Assembly (NCBI GenBank): GCA_017546455.1
Contig: JAFYWY010000082.1
Span: forward strand, 1 to 52,472
Length of the DNA: 52,472 bases
Direction: 5' to 3'
Source: Opitutales bacterium
GTDB taxonomy: Bacteria > Verrucomicrobiota > Verrucomicrobiia > Opitutales > UBA953
Shown here: piece by piece, positions 41,606-50,403 of the stretch
Layout: every line of letters starts with the position of its first letter
Position numbering within the stretch: the first letter of the stretch is position 1
The notes under the pieces: model-generated
The model's database searches: none
Told to the model about the DNA's origin: nothing
What the model saw: the letters and a program-made list of their open reading frames with translations, nothing else
Position numbers and translations under genes: made by a program

Positions 41606-41908
41606 TTACTGCTTGTCGGCATCGGCCTTGGCGCGTTCTTCCGCTTCGATACGCGCGCGGATGGCGGCACGCTCTTCCTCTTCGATGATCTTGCGGCGGG
41701 CTTCCTTGCGCATCGCCTCCTCTTCGCTTTCGGCGAATTCGCGTTCCACTTCGTCCGTCGCCTTTTTAAATTCCTTCCGGGCTCGGGCAAGACCACGGGC
41801 CAGCTCCGGAATTTTGCTCCCGCCGAAAAGCAGGAGAATGACGACAACGACGATGAAGATTGTGACTCCGGTAGGGAGTCCGAAGAAAATAGGGGAAATC
41901 AAATCCAT
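41606..41908 (-). CDS. tatA: Twin-arginine translocase subunit TatA/TatB
   Basis: A 100-residue protein with one N-terminal membrane helix (TIFIVVVVILLLFGGSKIPE), the FGGSKIPELARGLARARKEF hinge and amphipathic helix typical of TatA, and a long Glu/Arg-rich charged tail. It multimerises to form the Tat pore together with TatC (encoded at 4258-5175). TatB-like function cannot be excluded, as many bacteria use one bifunctional TatA. It is the first gene of a minus-strand operon with dsbD, lpxR and tsaB. Confidence 0.9.
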   Translation of the reverse strand: MDLISPIFFGLPTGVTIFIVVVVILLLFGGSKIPELARGLARARKEFKKATDEVEREFAESEEEAMRKEARRKIIEEEERAAIRARIEAEERAKADADKQ

Positions 41909-42034
41909 GTCGTAAGTATGTTTTTCGAGGCCGTTTCCCGCAACCGTTTTTTCCGCTTTATCGCCCCTGCGCGAATTTATTTTTACGGGGCTTTTCTTTT
42001 GACCTGCGCGCGCGGGAACGTTTGAATCTTTCCC

Positions 42035-44491
42035 ATGAAATCCCCGACACTCTCTTTGTTTTTGGCACTTTCACTTTCCGCGTTTGCCGTTCCGTTTGCA
42101 CACGGCGCTTCCGCGAAGGACATTTATCCGGTTCCGCAGCTCGTAAAGGAAAACGGCGGACAGAGTGTTGATGCCAAAATGCTTTCGACCGGCACGGTGC
42201 GCAAATACGCGCCTTTGACGGCCGTTTTCAAAGAAAAGAAGCTGACTCCGGCCGGAAGCCTTGCCGTGAGCGTCGAAAAGGACGGAGCAACGCTGAAAAA
42301 GATGCTCAAGGCGGAAAAGACCGAACCCTGTGCCGGGGCTTATTTCCTGAAAATTTCTCCCAAGGAAATCGTCGTCAGCGCCTTGGATTCCGCCGGTGAA
42401 TTCTACGCCGTTCAGACGATGGCGCGAATGATTGAAGCCGACGGTCAATTGGCCTGCGGAACGGTCTTGGACTGGCCGGACGTGCCCTACCGCGGAAGCG
42501 TCGAAGGTTACTACGGACGTCCGTGGACTCCGGAAGCCCGCTTCAGCCAATTTGATTTCTACGGAAAATACAAAATCAATACCTACATCTACGGTCCGAA
42601 GGATGACCCGTACCACCACGCTCGCTGGTGGGAACCGTATCCGAAAGAAACCGCGGAACTCCTGAAAAAGCAGATCAAGGCGGCACACGATAACCGCGTG
42701 GATTTCGTTTGGGCGGCGCACGTCGGAAGCATCATCACGAACCCGGCGAATGCGCGCGAAAACATGAAGAAACTCGTCGAAAAATTCGAACTGATGTACG
42801 GCCTCGGCGTACGTTCCTTCGGCGTGTTCTTCGACGACATTTTTAAGCACGATGCGGACCTGCAGGCGGAAGTTTGCAACTACGTGGTCGATAATTTCCT
42901 CGCGAAAAAGACCGACGTCGCTCCGCTTATCATGTGCCCGAGCCAGTACAACAAGGGCTGGTCCGGCGGCGATTACCTGGACATTCTCGGTAACAAGCTC
43001 CAGCCGAGCATCCGCGTGATGTGGACCGGCAATTCCGTTTGCACCGATATCACGGAAGATACCGTGGATTGGGTCTCGAAACGCCTCAAGCGCCCGCCGT
43101 ACATCTGGTGGAACTGGCCGGTCGTCGACTACTGTGCCAGCTCGCTCCTCCTCGGCCGCACCTACGGCTTGGCAAAGGAAAACAAAGGCAAGTACGCCGG
43201 CCTCGTTTCCAATCCGATGGACAAGCCGGAAGCCTCGAAAATCGCACTCTTCGGGGTTGCGGACTACTGCTGGAATATCGACGACTTCAATTCCGAAAAG
43301 TCCTGGAAGGCGGGGATTCGTCAGCTCTTCCCGCAATACGCGGGCGCGATGCAGACGCTCGCCAACCACAGCTCCGACCAAGGACCGAACGGCCACGGCT
43401 ACCGCCGCGAAGAATCCGTGGAATTTAAACCCGTCATCGACGCCGCGTTGGACGAATACAAAAAGAGCGGAAAGATTTCCAAGGCGAACGAAAAGAAACT
43501 GATGGACGAATTCTCCAAGATGAACAAGGCGTCCAAGGATCTCATCAAGCTCGTTCCGTCGGACAATCCGGCGCTTTGGGAAGAAGTCGAGTTCTGGGTG
43601 CGCACGCTCGGTGAAACCGGAAAATTCGGTGGTGCCACGGTGAAATTCATCACGGCGACGGATATGAAAAAGCGCGAAGAATTTGCGGCCAAGGCGGCGA
43701 AGTTCTACGATTTGCGTGAACGTACGATGGAAGCTCAGGCCGGGCATGCCGACAAAATCGGCGCGCCGCACCGCAATCCGAGTAAGGTGGCCGAACGCGT
43801 CGTTATGCCGTTCCTCAACGAAATCTTCCTCGCCGAATGGGAAAAGTTCCACAAGCAATTGGGCGGTCAGGCCGTCGTTGCGGGCTCCGGCGAAGCGCTG
43901 TACAAGGTGATTTCCGACGTCGATCAGATGAAACGCGACGTCGCGCAGCGTGACGGTAAGTACGTGCGCATCCGTAAGTTCGAACCGATTACGCTGGGGC
44001 CGAAACAGTACGTCGGTATTGAGCTCCCGGAAGGCATTTACGGCAATTACATCCACCTGAAGCTTGAGAATCCCGACGCGTCCAAGAGCGGTCATGTCGA
44101 AGTCTCCAAGGACGGAACGACGTGGACGCGCTTCAATACGCGCAACAACGGCGCCGAGCTGCAAAACTCGCTGGACGTGAAGCAGAAGATTCGCTTCTTC
44201 CGCTACGTCAATAATTCCGGAAAGCCGATCAGCATTAAGCTGAACGAATTCAAGTTCGACATCCCCGAAGATGCCAAGGCCAGCTCCCGTGCGGCGATGA
44301 CCGACGGCGATCCGCGTTCCGGCTACAGCTTCGCGAGCGCAACGACGATTCCCGCGGAGAAGGGCTTCCGCAAGGTTCACGTTATTTCGTCTCATCCCGA
44401 GCGCGTGAAGGTGAACGCCGACGGCGCGATCCAGATCAATCCGGAAAAGGATAAGCCGGTGAAGGTTTTCGAAATTATCCGTGTGAAATAG
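42035..44491 (+). CDS. GH84 beta-N-acetylglucosaminidase
   Basis: An 818-residue exported enzyme. The signal peptide ends AHGASAKD. Then come a GH84/GH20-type N-terminal alpha/beta domain (KEIVVSALDSAGEFYAVQTM) and the catalytic barrel: VPYRGSVEGYYGRPWTPEAR, YIYGPKDDPYHHARWWEPYP, and the paired catalytic acids Asp267-Asp268 in GVFFDDIFKHDAD. PYIWWNWPVVDYCAS and GVADYCWNIDDFN continue the family core. The C-terminal ~180 residues look like a beta-sandwich (F5/8-type) binding module. GH84 enzymes remove terminal beta-GlcNAc from glycoproteins; in gut bacteria this suits mucin O-glycans. It is transcribed alone, divergent from tatA, with a downstream terminator. Confidence 0.93.
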   Translation: MKSPTLSLFLALSLSAFAVPFAHGASAKDIYPVPQLVKENGGQSVDAKMLSTGTVRKYAPLTAVFKEKKLTPAGSLAVSVEKDGATLKKMLKAEKTEPCAGAYFLKISPKEIVVSALDSAGEFYAVQTMARMIEADGQLACGTVLDWPDVPYRGSVEGYYGRPWTPEARFSQFDFYGKYKINTYIYGPKDDPYHHARWWEPYPKETAELLKKQIKAAHDNRVDFVWAAHVGSIITNPANARENMKKLVEKFELMYGLGVRSFGVFFDDIFKHDADLQAEVCNYVVDNFLAKKTDVAPLIMCPSQYNKGWSGGDYLDILGNKLQPSIRVMWTGNSVCTDITEDTVDWVSKRLKRPPYIWWNWPVVDYCASSLLLGRTYGLAKENKGKYAGLVSNPMDKPEASKIALFGVADYCWNIDDFNSEKSWKAGIRQLFPQYAGAMQTLANHSSDQGPNGHGYRREESVEFKPVIDAALDEYKKSGKISKANEKKLMDEFSKMNKASKDLIKLVPSDNPALWEEVEFWVRTLGETGKFGGATVKFITATDMKKREEFAAKAAKFYDLRERTMEAQAGHADKIGAPHRNPSKVAERVVMPFLNEIFLAEWEKFHKQLGGQAVVAGSGEALYKVISDVDQMKRDVAQRDGKYVRIRKFEPITLGPKQYVGIELPEGIYGNYIHLKLENPDASKSGHVEVSKDGTTWTRFNTRNNGAELQNSLDVKQKIRFFRYVNNSGKPISIKLNEFKFDIPEDAKASSRAAMTDGDPRSGYSFASATTIPAEKGFRKVHVISSHPERVKVNADGAIQINPEKDKPVKVFEIIRVK

Positions 44492-44512
44492 CCTCGATTC
44501 GGCGACACATAA

Positions 44513-44543
44513 AAAAGTCCTCCCCGCAAAGGGAGGACTTTTT
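44513..44543. terminator. Bidirectional terminator between the GH84 gene and ispG
   Basis: AAAAGTCCTCCC and GGGAGGACTTTT form a perfect 12-bp stem with a CGCAAA loop; T runs occur in both directions. Confidence 0.9.
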
Positions 44544-44563
44544 GTTGCGAATAGCGAACGGCT

Positions 44564-46603
44564 TTAGGCCGGTTCTTTCCAGCGGCCGTGTTGCTTAATC
44601 AGCGCAATGAGGCGGTCAACGGCTTCGGCTTGCGGGATGCCGGTGGCGACACATTCCTTGCGGACGTAGAGATTGATTTTTCCCGGTGCGCCGCCGACGT
44701 AGCCGAAATCGGCATCCGCCATTTCGCCCGGTCCGTTTACGATGCAGCCCATGATTCCGATGGTCACGCCGTCGAGGTGTGAGGTGCGGGCTTTGATTTC
44801 GCGCACGGTTTCCTGGATGTTGTAAAGCGTTCGGCCGCAGCTCGGGCAGGCGATGTATTCCGTTCGCGTTTGGCGGGTGCGGGCGCCTTGGAGGACGGCG
44901 TAGGCGAGCTGAAGATTCTTTTTGAGGTCTCCGGCAGTTTCGACTGAGAGAATGTCCCCGATCCCGTCGCAGAGCAGAGGCCCGGCAAGCAGGGCGGCTT
45001 CGAGCGTCGGAGCTTCGTCCGGAGACGCCGTCGGGATTTTGGAGAAGGGAAGAATCGTGTTCTTGGCGCTGGCTCGAATCCAAATCGGCGAGTGAATGCC
45101 GACATTGGCCAAAGCCTGAGCCAATTGGCGATAGCCGCCGACCATGTGGACGCCGGGCGATTTGCGGCTCGTCGTAAAAATGAGTTGCTCCTGCGGGAAG
45201 TCGCGCAGTTCCGGAAGTACGGCGGAGCGTGCGGCAGCCGTGGAGTCGACGACGAGACCGACGCCTTTTTCGCGGCAAACGTTTACCCAGGACGGAATGA
45301 TTTCCGCATTCGCCGGATTGAATCGGCGCTGGATGTAGGAGGCGGACCTACGCGACGGGCGGAAGTGTTCAAAGAGCTCCGGAACGCTGTCTTTTACCGG
45401 GTCAAAAATGAATGCGGGAATTTCGTCTTCCAGGGCGCATTGTACTTCGCAGGCGGCGGCGAGGTCGGATTGCGTCGCGACGGGAAGGACGATGCCTTCG
45501 ATCGGGGTTGATTTGGAATTGGCTTCGCGAATGTCGCAGATAATTTGTGCCAACGGCTTTTCGACGTCCGCAAACGCGAAAACGCGCGGCGGGGCGGCGA
45601 CGGAAATTTCACATTGCGCGTTGAGCGTTACCGGTACGATATCTCGGCGGTGATAGTCGAGCGGATTGACGCTGCGGTCGCAGACGGGGCTTGAGGCGAT
45701 GCCGCCCGAGACCACTGCTTTTTCCGGACGAATGCGGGAGAGAATTTCGCGGCAGACGGGGATTTCGTACCACGGATCTTCGGTGAGCGAGACGCGGATG
45801 GTATCGCCGATGCCGTCAACGAGGAGAGACCCGATGCCGATTGCGGATTTGATGCGGGCATCCTCGCCTTCTCCGGCTTCGGTGACGCCGAGGTGGATCG
45901 GATAATCCATGTGCTCGGCGTTCATTTTTTCGACGGCGAGGCGATAAGCTTCGATCATGACCTTCGGGTTCGACGATTTCATCGAAAGCACGAGGTTGTG
46001 GAAATTTTCGGCTTCGCAGATACGGACGAATTCGAGGGCGGCTTCGACCATGCCGGCAGGCGTATCGCCGAAGCGGCGCATTGTGCGTTCCGCCAGCGAG
46101 CCGTGGTTGGTGCCGATGCGCAAGGTGCGCCCGAGTTCCTTGGCGCGGCGAATCAGCGGGGCGACGGCAGCATGGATGCGTTCGAGTTCTTCCGCGTATT
46201 CTTTGTCCGTGTAATCACGTGCTTCGGCGGAACGTTTGTCTGCATAATTGCCCGGGTTGATGCGGACTTTTTCGACGTGCTCGATCGCTTCCATGGCTGC
46301 GGCGGGCAGGAAGTGGATGTCGGCAACGAGCGGTTGCGAAAATCCGGCGGCGCGGAATTGCTCGCGGATCGGCTTGAGCGCTTGCGCGGCGGCGACACTC
46401 GGGGCCGTGATGCGAATCAGCTCGCTTCCGGCTTCCGCAAGGCGGATACATTGGGCGACGGTCGCGGCGACGTCGAGCGTGTTCGATGTCGTCATCGACT
46501 GGATACGGATCGGGTTGTTGCCTCCGATGCCGATGGTGCCGCCGACGAGTACTTCTCGGGTCTTGCGGCGAATCGTGTTAAAGCGTGAGATGGCGTAGCT
46601 CAT
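44564..46603 (-). CDS. ispG: Long-form (E)-4-hydroxy-3-methylbut-2-enyl-diphosphate synthase IspG
   Basis: A 679-residue cytoplasmic [4Fe-4S] enzyme of the MEP isoprenoid pathway that converts MEcPP to HMBPP. The ATG at 46603 (MSYAISRFNTIRRKTREVLV) fits the family start; the frame is open for 112 more codons upstream, but that part is shadow of the udg gene. The N-terminal TIM barrel has RIQSMTTSNTLDVAATV, LVADIHFLPAAA and KVRINPGNYADKR. A large insert of ~270 residues, typical of the three-domain long form in plants, chlamydiae and Bacteroidota relatives, separates it from the cluster domain. Ligands are Cys586 and Cys589 (CPSCGRT), Cys620 (MGCIVNGPGE) and Glu627. It is last in the sppA-udg-ispG operon. 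Confidence 0.95.
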   Translation of the reverse strand: MSYAISRFNTIRRKTREVLVGGTIGIGGNNPIRIQSMTTSNTLDVAATVAQCIRLAEAGSELIRITAPSVAAAQALKPIREQFRAAGFSQPLVADIHFLPAAAMEAIEHVEKVRINPGNYADKRSAEARDYTDKEYAEELERIHAAVAPLIRRAKELGRTLRIGTNHGSLAERTMRRFGDTPAGMVEAALEFVRICEAENFHNLVLSMKSSNPKVMIEAYRLAVEKMNAEHMDYPIHLGVTEAGEGEDARIKSAIGIGSLLVDGIGDTIRVSLTEDPWYEIPVCREILSRIRPEKAVVSGGIASSPVCDRSVNPLDYHRRDIVPVTLNAQCEISVAAPPRVFAFADVEKPLAQIICDIREANSKSTPIEGIVLPVATQSDLAAACEVQCALEDEIPAFIFDPVKDSVPELFEHFRPSRRSASYIQRRFNPANAEIIPSWVNVCREKGVGLVVDSTAAARSAVLPELRDFPQEQLIFTTSRKSPGVHMVGGYRQLAQALANVGIHSPIWIRASAKNTILPFSKIPTASPDEAPTLEAALLAGPLLCDGIGDILSVETAGDLKKNLQLAYAVLQGARTRQTRTEYIACPSCGRTLYNIQETVREIKARTSHLDGVTIGIMGCIVNGPGEMADADFGYVGGAPGKINLYVRKECVATGIPQAEAVDRLIALIKQHGRWKEPA

Positions 46604-46623
46604 AGGGATACAGAAAATGAAAA

Positions 46624-47361
46624 TTAAGCGGCGGGCCAGATGCCGTTGCGGACGAGCGCGCCCGAAGCGTTTTCCGCCCAGCCCTTGTTCGCGAGCGGCG
46701 ATGCGGGTGACGGGTGGATGACCGTCGAATATTTCACGGGGAGGCCGTCGCAGGCGCGCATGGCTGCCTTTTGGGCGAAGGCTCCGACGCCGACGAGCCA
46801 TTCCGGTTCGAGCAGTTCCGTCAGTCTGCGGAGAAAGGCGTCGCAGGGCGCGAGCACGGCATTGCGTTCTTCGGGGACGAGGTCTTCCGGCGTGAGGTTT
46901 TTCCCGCGGGGATTGTCCGCCGTAAAGAGCAACGGGCAAAAATTGGTGACAAAGTGTTCTTCGAAAAAGCGTTCCGGGGTGACGAAGCGCTCTTTGAAAA
47001 GTCCCCAGAGTCTTCTTCCGCTGACTTCCGAGCGCTTGCAGGCAAAGCCTTCGACCGGCTTTGCCGGGTGTTCCCGATCGGGGTGGCCGACAAAACCGAA
47101 AATGCCTAACCAGTTTTGGACGGCATCGATTTCGCCGAACGGAACGCCGGTTTGCGCCATGCCGAAGGGGCCGGGATTCATCCCGATGAAAATGATACGT
47201 TTTTGGGTTGCGGCGTAGCGCTCAAGAAAAGCTTCGTGAGTTTCCCGCGCGTACTCGAGCGGATTGTAAACGTAGGCGACGGGATCCGAGAAGCGGAGAG
47301 CGGAGACGGCATCAGAGAGTTCGCGCGTCGCGTCGATAACTTGTTGGGAGAGTGTAGACAT
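46624..47361 (-). CDS. SMUG1-type uracil-DNA glycosylase
   Basis: A 245-residue cytoplasmic DNA repair enzyme that excises uracil (and oxidised pyrimidines in some members). The active-site loop GMNPGPFGMAQTGVPFG (residues 60-76) is the SMUG1 signature. NFCPLLFTADNPRGKNLTP and HPSPASPL (His216) complete the pocket. The ATG at 47361 lies 10 bp after the sppA stop; a longer frame to 47682 only reads the shadow of sppA. It stands 20 bp before ispG. Confidence 0.92.
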   Translation of the reverse strand: MSTLSQQVIDATRELSDAVSALRFSDPVAYVYNPLEYARETHEAFLERYAATQKRIIFIGMNPGPFGMAQTGVPFGEIDAVQNWLGIFGFVGHPDREHPAKPVEGFACKRSEVSGRRLWGLFKERFVTPERFFEEHFVTNFCPLLFTADNPRGKNLTPEDLVPEERNAVLAPCDAFLRRLTELLEPEWLVGVGAFAQKAAMRACDGLPVKYSTVIHPSPASPLANKGWAENASGALVRNGIWPAA

Positions 47362-47371
47362 GGAGCGATGA

Positions 47372-49222
47372 TTAGCGGGTTTCCGTCGTGAAGTCCCAGG
47401 GCAAACGTGCGTAGATGCAGTTCGGGTCGTTGAGAGCACGCAGGTTCTTCCAAAGCGCTTTGAGTTCGCGCGAGAGCGTTTCCGTCGGAGAATTCTTTTC
47501 CCCGAACGCCCGCGCGGCAAAAATGAAGGGAGCGTTTTCCGGAGCGGCAATCGCATCCGCAAGTTGCTGGTAGGGATTGACCGCGCCCGGGTACTGACGC
47601 AATTGCGTATTCGGAACATCCAAGAGCTTGCGGGTGTAGTTAATCGCCGCGGCCAGGCCGCCGATTTCGTCCACAAGCGCATGTTGTTTGGCGGCCTTGC
47701 CGTCCCAGATACGGCCTTCGGCGAGTTCTTTCACGCGTGCCTGCGGAAGCTTGCGGCTTTGCGCGACGAGCAGGGTAAAACGTTCGTAGATTTTATCGAC
47801 CGATTTTTGGAAAACCGCAAGCTCCTGCGGCGTTTGCGGACGGCGCATCGTTCCGAGTTCGGCGAACGGCGCGCTGGTGATGCCGGTCGTCGAGACGCCG
47901 ATTTTATTGCCGAGCGCTTCGAGATTGGGCAAGACGCCGAAAACGCCGATGGATCCCGTGACGGTCGTCGAATCGGCGAAAATTCTTTGCGCGGGCGTGG
48001 AAATCCAGTAGCCGCCGCTTGCCGCGACATCGCCCATCGAGACGACGACGGGGAGGTCGCGCGCGGCCAATTCCAGTTCCCGGCGAATCTGTTCGCTGGC
48101 AAACACGGAGCCGCCCGGGCTGTTGACGCGCAAGACGATAGCGAGAACATTCGGGTTTGAACGGAGGTCGCGAAGCATCTCGGCGAGACGTTCGCCGCCG
48201 ACATTGTCGATTGCCCCGTAGCCGTCAACAATTTCGCCTTCGGCGTAAACGACGGCAATTTGGTTTTCGACGTCTTCCGGCATGGCGTTGAGGGCGGGGA
48301 TGGCAGCAATCGATTTTTGTTCGATATAATCGGCGAGGTCGATTTGGCGGAAGGAATTGAGCGCCTCATCGTGCATCCCGAAAGCGCAAACCGCTTCGAT
48401 CGCTTGGTCTTTGTAAAATGTCGTGTCGGCGAGACGCAGGGTCAGTGCCTCTTCTGCATCGACAAAGCCTTCCTGCTCGGAGAGATTTTCGAGTACTTCC
48501 GGAGCGATTTTTCGTCCGTTCGCGACGCCGTCAAGGATACAGCCCCATTGCGTGCGAAGAATGGCCTCCCGTTGGCGGCGGTCTTCGTCACTCATCGTGT
48601 CCGCAATCATCGGTTCCACGGCGGCTTTGAATTTGCCGACTTTGACGATTTGTATGCCGATACCGAGGTTTTCGAGAGCTTTTTTGAAATAAATGCCGTC
48701 GGAGCTGAGGCCGTTGAGGGGGATTTCTGCAAGCGGGTGAATCCAAATTTTATCTGCGGTGCTTGCGAGAAAATAATTGCCGAGAGTCGGCGAGGGAAGA
48801 TAGGCAAAAACCGGTTTGCCGGATTGGCGGAAATCGCTCAGTGCCTTCCGCAGCTCTTCGAGCGTGGGAAGCCCGGCGGGGCAATTCGTCCCCGAGAGGA
48901 AAATCCCTGAAATTTTCGGGTCTTTCTTGGCTTCGGCGACGGCGAGGAGCGTGTCGAGCAAGCCGTAGGCGCCGCGTCCCTGAGCGAGCAGGGTGTCGTT
49001 GCGGTTGTATGCACTGAATGTCGGGTGGTCCGAAAAACCGCGGGAGAGGTCGATGACGAGAAAGCTGCGGGCCTGGAGAGGCGCGGCGTTGCCGGAGGTG
49101 CTCTCGGAGACGAGGGAGCAGAGGACCAAAATCACAAGGAGCAGGGGGAGCCCTGCGAACGTTACGATACCGAGGCAGGAACCGAAATAGCTTGCGAAGA
49201 AGGACTTGAAGAACGATTTCAT
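47372..49222 (-). CDS. sppA: Signal peptide peptidase SppA, 67K type
   Basis: A 616-residue inner-membrane serine protease that degrades cleaved signal peptides. One N-terminal membrane helix (FAGLPLLLVILVLCSLV) precedes two SppA repeats in the periplasm. The Ser-Lys dyad is Lys199 in VGKFKAAVEPM and Ser402 in MGDVAASGGYW, the same spacing pattern as E. coli Lys209/Ser409. RVNSPGGSVFASEQIRREL and VTGSIGVFGVLPNL are conserved. It leads a minus-strand operon with udg (10 bp) and ispG. Large numbers of exported proteins in this organism make a signal-peptide disposal role reasonable. Confidence 0.95.
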   Translation of the reverse strand: MKSFFKSFFASYFGSCLGIVTFAGLPLLLVILVLCSLVSESTSGNAAPLQARSFLVIDLSRGFSDHPTFSAYNRNDTLLAQGRGAYGLLDTLLAVAEAKKDPKISGIFLSGTNCPAGLPTLEELRKALSDFRQSGKPVFAYLPSPTLGNYFLASTADKIWIHPLAEIPLNGLSSDGIYFKKALENLGIGIQIVKVGKFKAAVEPMIADTMSDEDRRQREAILRTQWGCILDGVANGRKIAPEVLENLSEQEGFVDAEEALTLRLADTTFYKDQAIEAVCAFGMHDEALNSFRQIDLADYIEQKSIAAIPALNAMPEDVENQIAVVYAEGEIVDGYGAIDNVGGERLAEMLRDLRSNPNVLAIVLRVNSPGGSVFASEQIRRELELAARDLPVVVSMGDVAASGGYWISTPAQRIFADSTTVTGSIGVFGVLPNLEALGNKIGVSTTGITSAPFAELGTMRRPQTPQELAVFQKSVDKIYERFTLLVAQSRKLPQARVKELAEGRIWDGKAAKQHALVDEIGGLAAAINYTRKLLDVPNTQLRQYPGAVNPYQQLADAIAAPENAPFIFAARAFGEKNSPTETLSRELKALWKNLRALNDPNCIYARLPWDFTTETR

Positions 49223-49267
49223 TGAGACGAAGGATAGAGAGCCGTTGCGGCGGGCGCGATTCTTTTT

Positions 49268-49302
49268 AACAAAAACGCCCTCGTGAATTCACGAGGGCGT
49301 TT
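49268..49302 (-). terminator. Terminator of the PEGA/SHOCT lipoprotein gene
   Basis: A perfect 30-bp palindrome (49273-49302), left arm AAACGCCCTCGTGAA, with no loop bases. On the minus strand it is followed by TTGTT, so it ends the lipoprotein transcript before sppA. Confidence 0.85.
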
Positions 49303-49317
49303 GAACTCGAATCCGAA

Positions 49318-50100
49318 TTAGTAGGTTCGAGCAACTTCGGCTGCGAGAGCTGCCGTGCGCTTGTCAAATTCTTCCGCGGAAATGAGGTTCAGCTTGCGGA
49401 GGCGCTTGATTTCGGCGAGCTCGGCTTCGAGTTCCGCCAGCGTGCGCGTTTTCACGACCGGGGCGACAACCGGAGTTTCGGGTTCTGCCGGAACGACAAC
49501 TGCCGGGGCGACTTCCGGAGCAGCTTCTTCTTTGACTGCCGGAGCAACTTCCGGTTCTGCAACCGGTTCTTCTGCCGCAGGTTCGGCTTCAGGCTCAACT
49601 TCCGGAGCTTCTTCCGCGGGTTCCGCTTCGGGCTCGGCTTCAACGGCCGGTTCTTCAGCTTCCGGAGCTTCTTCAACTTCCGGAGCGACTTCCGGTTCTG
49701 CTACCGGGACTTCGGGCTCTGCGACCGGTTCTTCTGCTGCAGGGACAACTTCCGCTACGGCTTCAGCTTCTTCGACCGGAGCGACTTCGAGTTCCGGGCA
49801 ATAAACTTCTTCCACGAAAGCGGCTACGCCCGTGTCCGGATCCGCATAGGGCGTCAGCTCGTAAGTTGCCGAGCGGTAACCCGGCTTGGAAAATACCACC
49901 GTGTAGCTTGCCGCACGGTCGAGAACCGTCGAACACGTCGTTTCGCCGAGGACTTGCCCGTTGAGGGAAACGGTCACCGCGGGAGTGTCTTCCGAATAGA
50001 AAGTAACTTCCTGCTGGACGGAGTTGTCGTAGCTTGCGCAACCGGCTGCGGCTGCACAGAAAGCCGAAAGAGACAAGTATTTGATGAGGTTGAGGTTCAT
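49318..50100 (-). CDS. Lipoprotein with PEGA-like domain, Pro/Glu/Ala-rich linker and SHOCT-like end
   Basis: A 260-residue envelope protein. A lipoprotein signal ends in AAAAGC with Cys21. Residues about 37-90 are PEGA-like (TPAVTVSLNGQVLGETTCST, YTVVFSKPGYRSATYEL). Residues about 108-220 are low-complexity repeats of Pro-Glu-Val-Ala and Ala-Glu-Glu-Pro words that should be extended and could span the periplasm. The last ~40 residues (LAEIKRLRKLNLISAEEFDK) look like a SHOCT short helical domain. It is monocistronic with its own terminator. The role is unknown; the shape suggests a spacer or wall-spanning tether. Confidence 0.8.
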   Translation of the reverse strand: MNLNLIKYLSLSAFCAAAAGCASYDNSVQQEVTFYSEDTPAVTVSLNGQVLGETTCSTVLDRAASYTVVFSKPGYRSATYELTPYADPDTGVAAFVEEVYCPELEVAPVEEAEAVAEVVPAAEEPVAEPEVPVAEPEVAPEVEEAPEAEEPAVEAEPEAEPAEEAPEVEPEAEPAAEEPVAEPEVAPAVKEEAAPEVAPAVVVPAEPETPVVAPVVKTRTLAELEAELAEIKRLRKLNLISAEEFDKRTAALAAEVARTY

Positions 50101-50239
50101 AAGTTATTCGGGTTGTAGCTTTTTTAGAAAGTAATAAGTTTCCCCAAATCCTATTGATTGCCGCTTTTTTTTCAATGGTAAATTTTCCCAAAGAGATTTT
50201 TGGCGCAGGAAATATTTTTTATTTTCGGGATAAATTGAG

Positions 50240-50268
50240 TTGACGTATGTGCGGGAAAATGAAACTAT
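50240..50268 (+). promoter_or_regulatory. Possible promoter of the tRNA pair
   Basis: TTGACG (50240-50245), a 17-bp spacer and AACTAT (50263-50268), 47 bp before tRNA-Thr. The -10 box is weak. Confidence 0.4.
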
Positions 50269-50314
50269 CAGAACCCTATTTTGCTTTTCCGCACGGAAAG
50301 GCGAAGTGCCGGAG

Positions 50315-50389
50315 GCCAGAATAGCACAGTGGTAGTGCAATCGCCTTGTAAGCGATAGGTCGTCAGTTCGATCCTGACTTCTGGCTCCA
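50315..50389 (+). tRNA. tRNA-Thr (anticodon TGT)
   Basis: The cloverleaf is complete: acceptor GCCAGAA/TTCTGGC, D arm GCAC...GTGC, anticodon stem ATCGC/GCGAT with loop CTTGTAA, and T arm GTCAG-TTCGATC-CTGAC. CCA is encoded. It should read ACA and other ACN codons. Confidence 0.96.
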
Positions 50390-50403
50390 GTTAAGCATTT
50401 TTT

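Noticed and set aside
39428-42025. An 865-codon plus-strand ORF across dsbD and tatA
   Set aside because: It is antisense to two clear genes; its composition (Gly/Glu/Arg-rich) is that of a frame shadow.
42071-44395. A 774-codon minus-strand ORF opposite the GH84 gene
   Set aside because: The plus strand has signal peptide and catalytic motifs; the antisense product has none.
46604-46939. A 112-residue N-terminal extension of IspG
   Set aside because: It overlaps the udg gene, is Arg-rich and unlike the family; the ATG at 46603 fits the normal IspG start.
49355-49804. A Ser/Thr/Gly/Ala-rich plus-strand ORF that looks like a surface protein
   Set aside because: It is the mirror image of the Pro/Glu/Ala repeat region of the lipoprotein; it has no signal peptide or start context.
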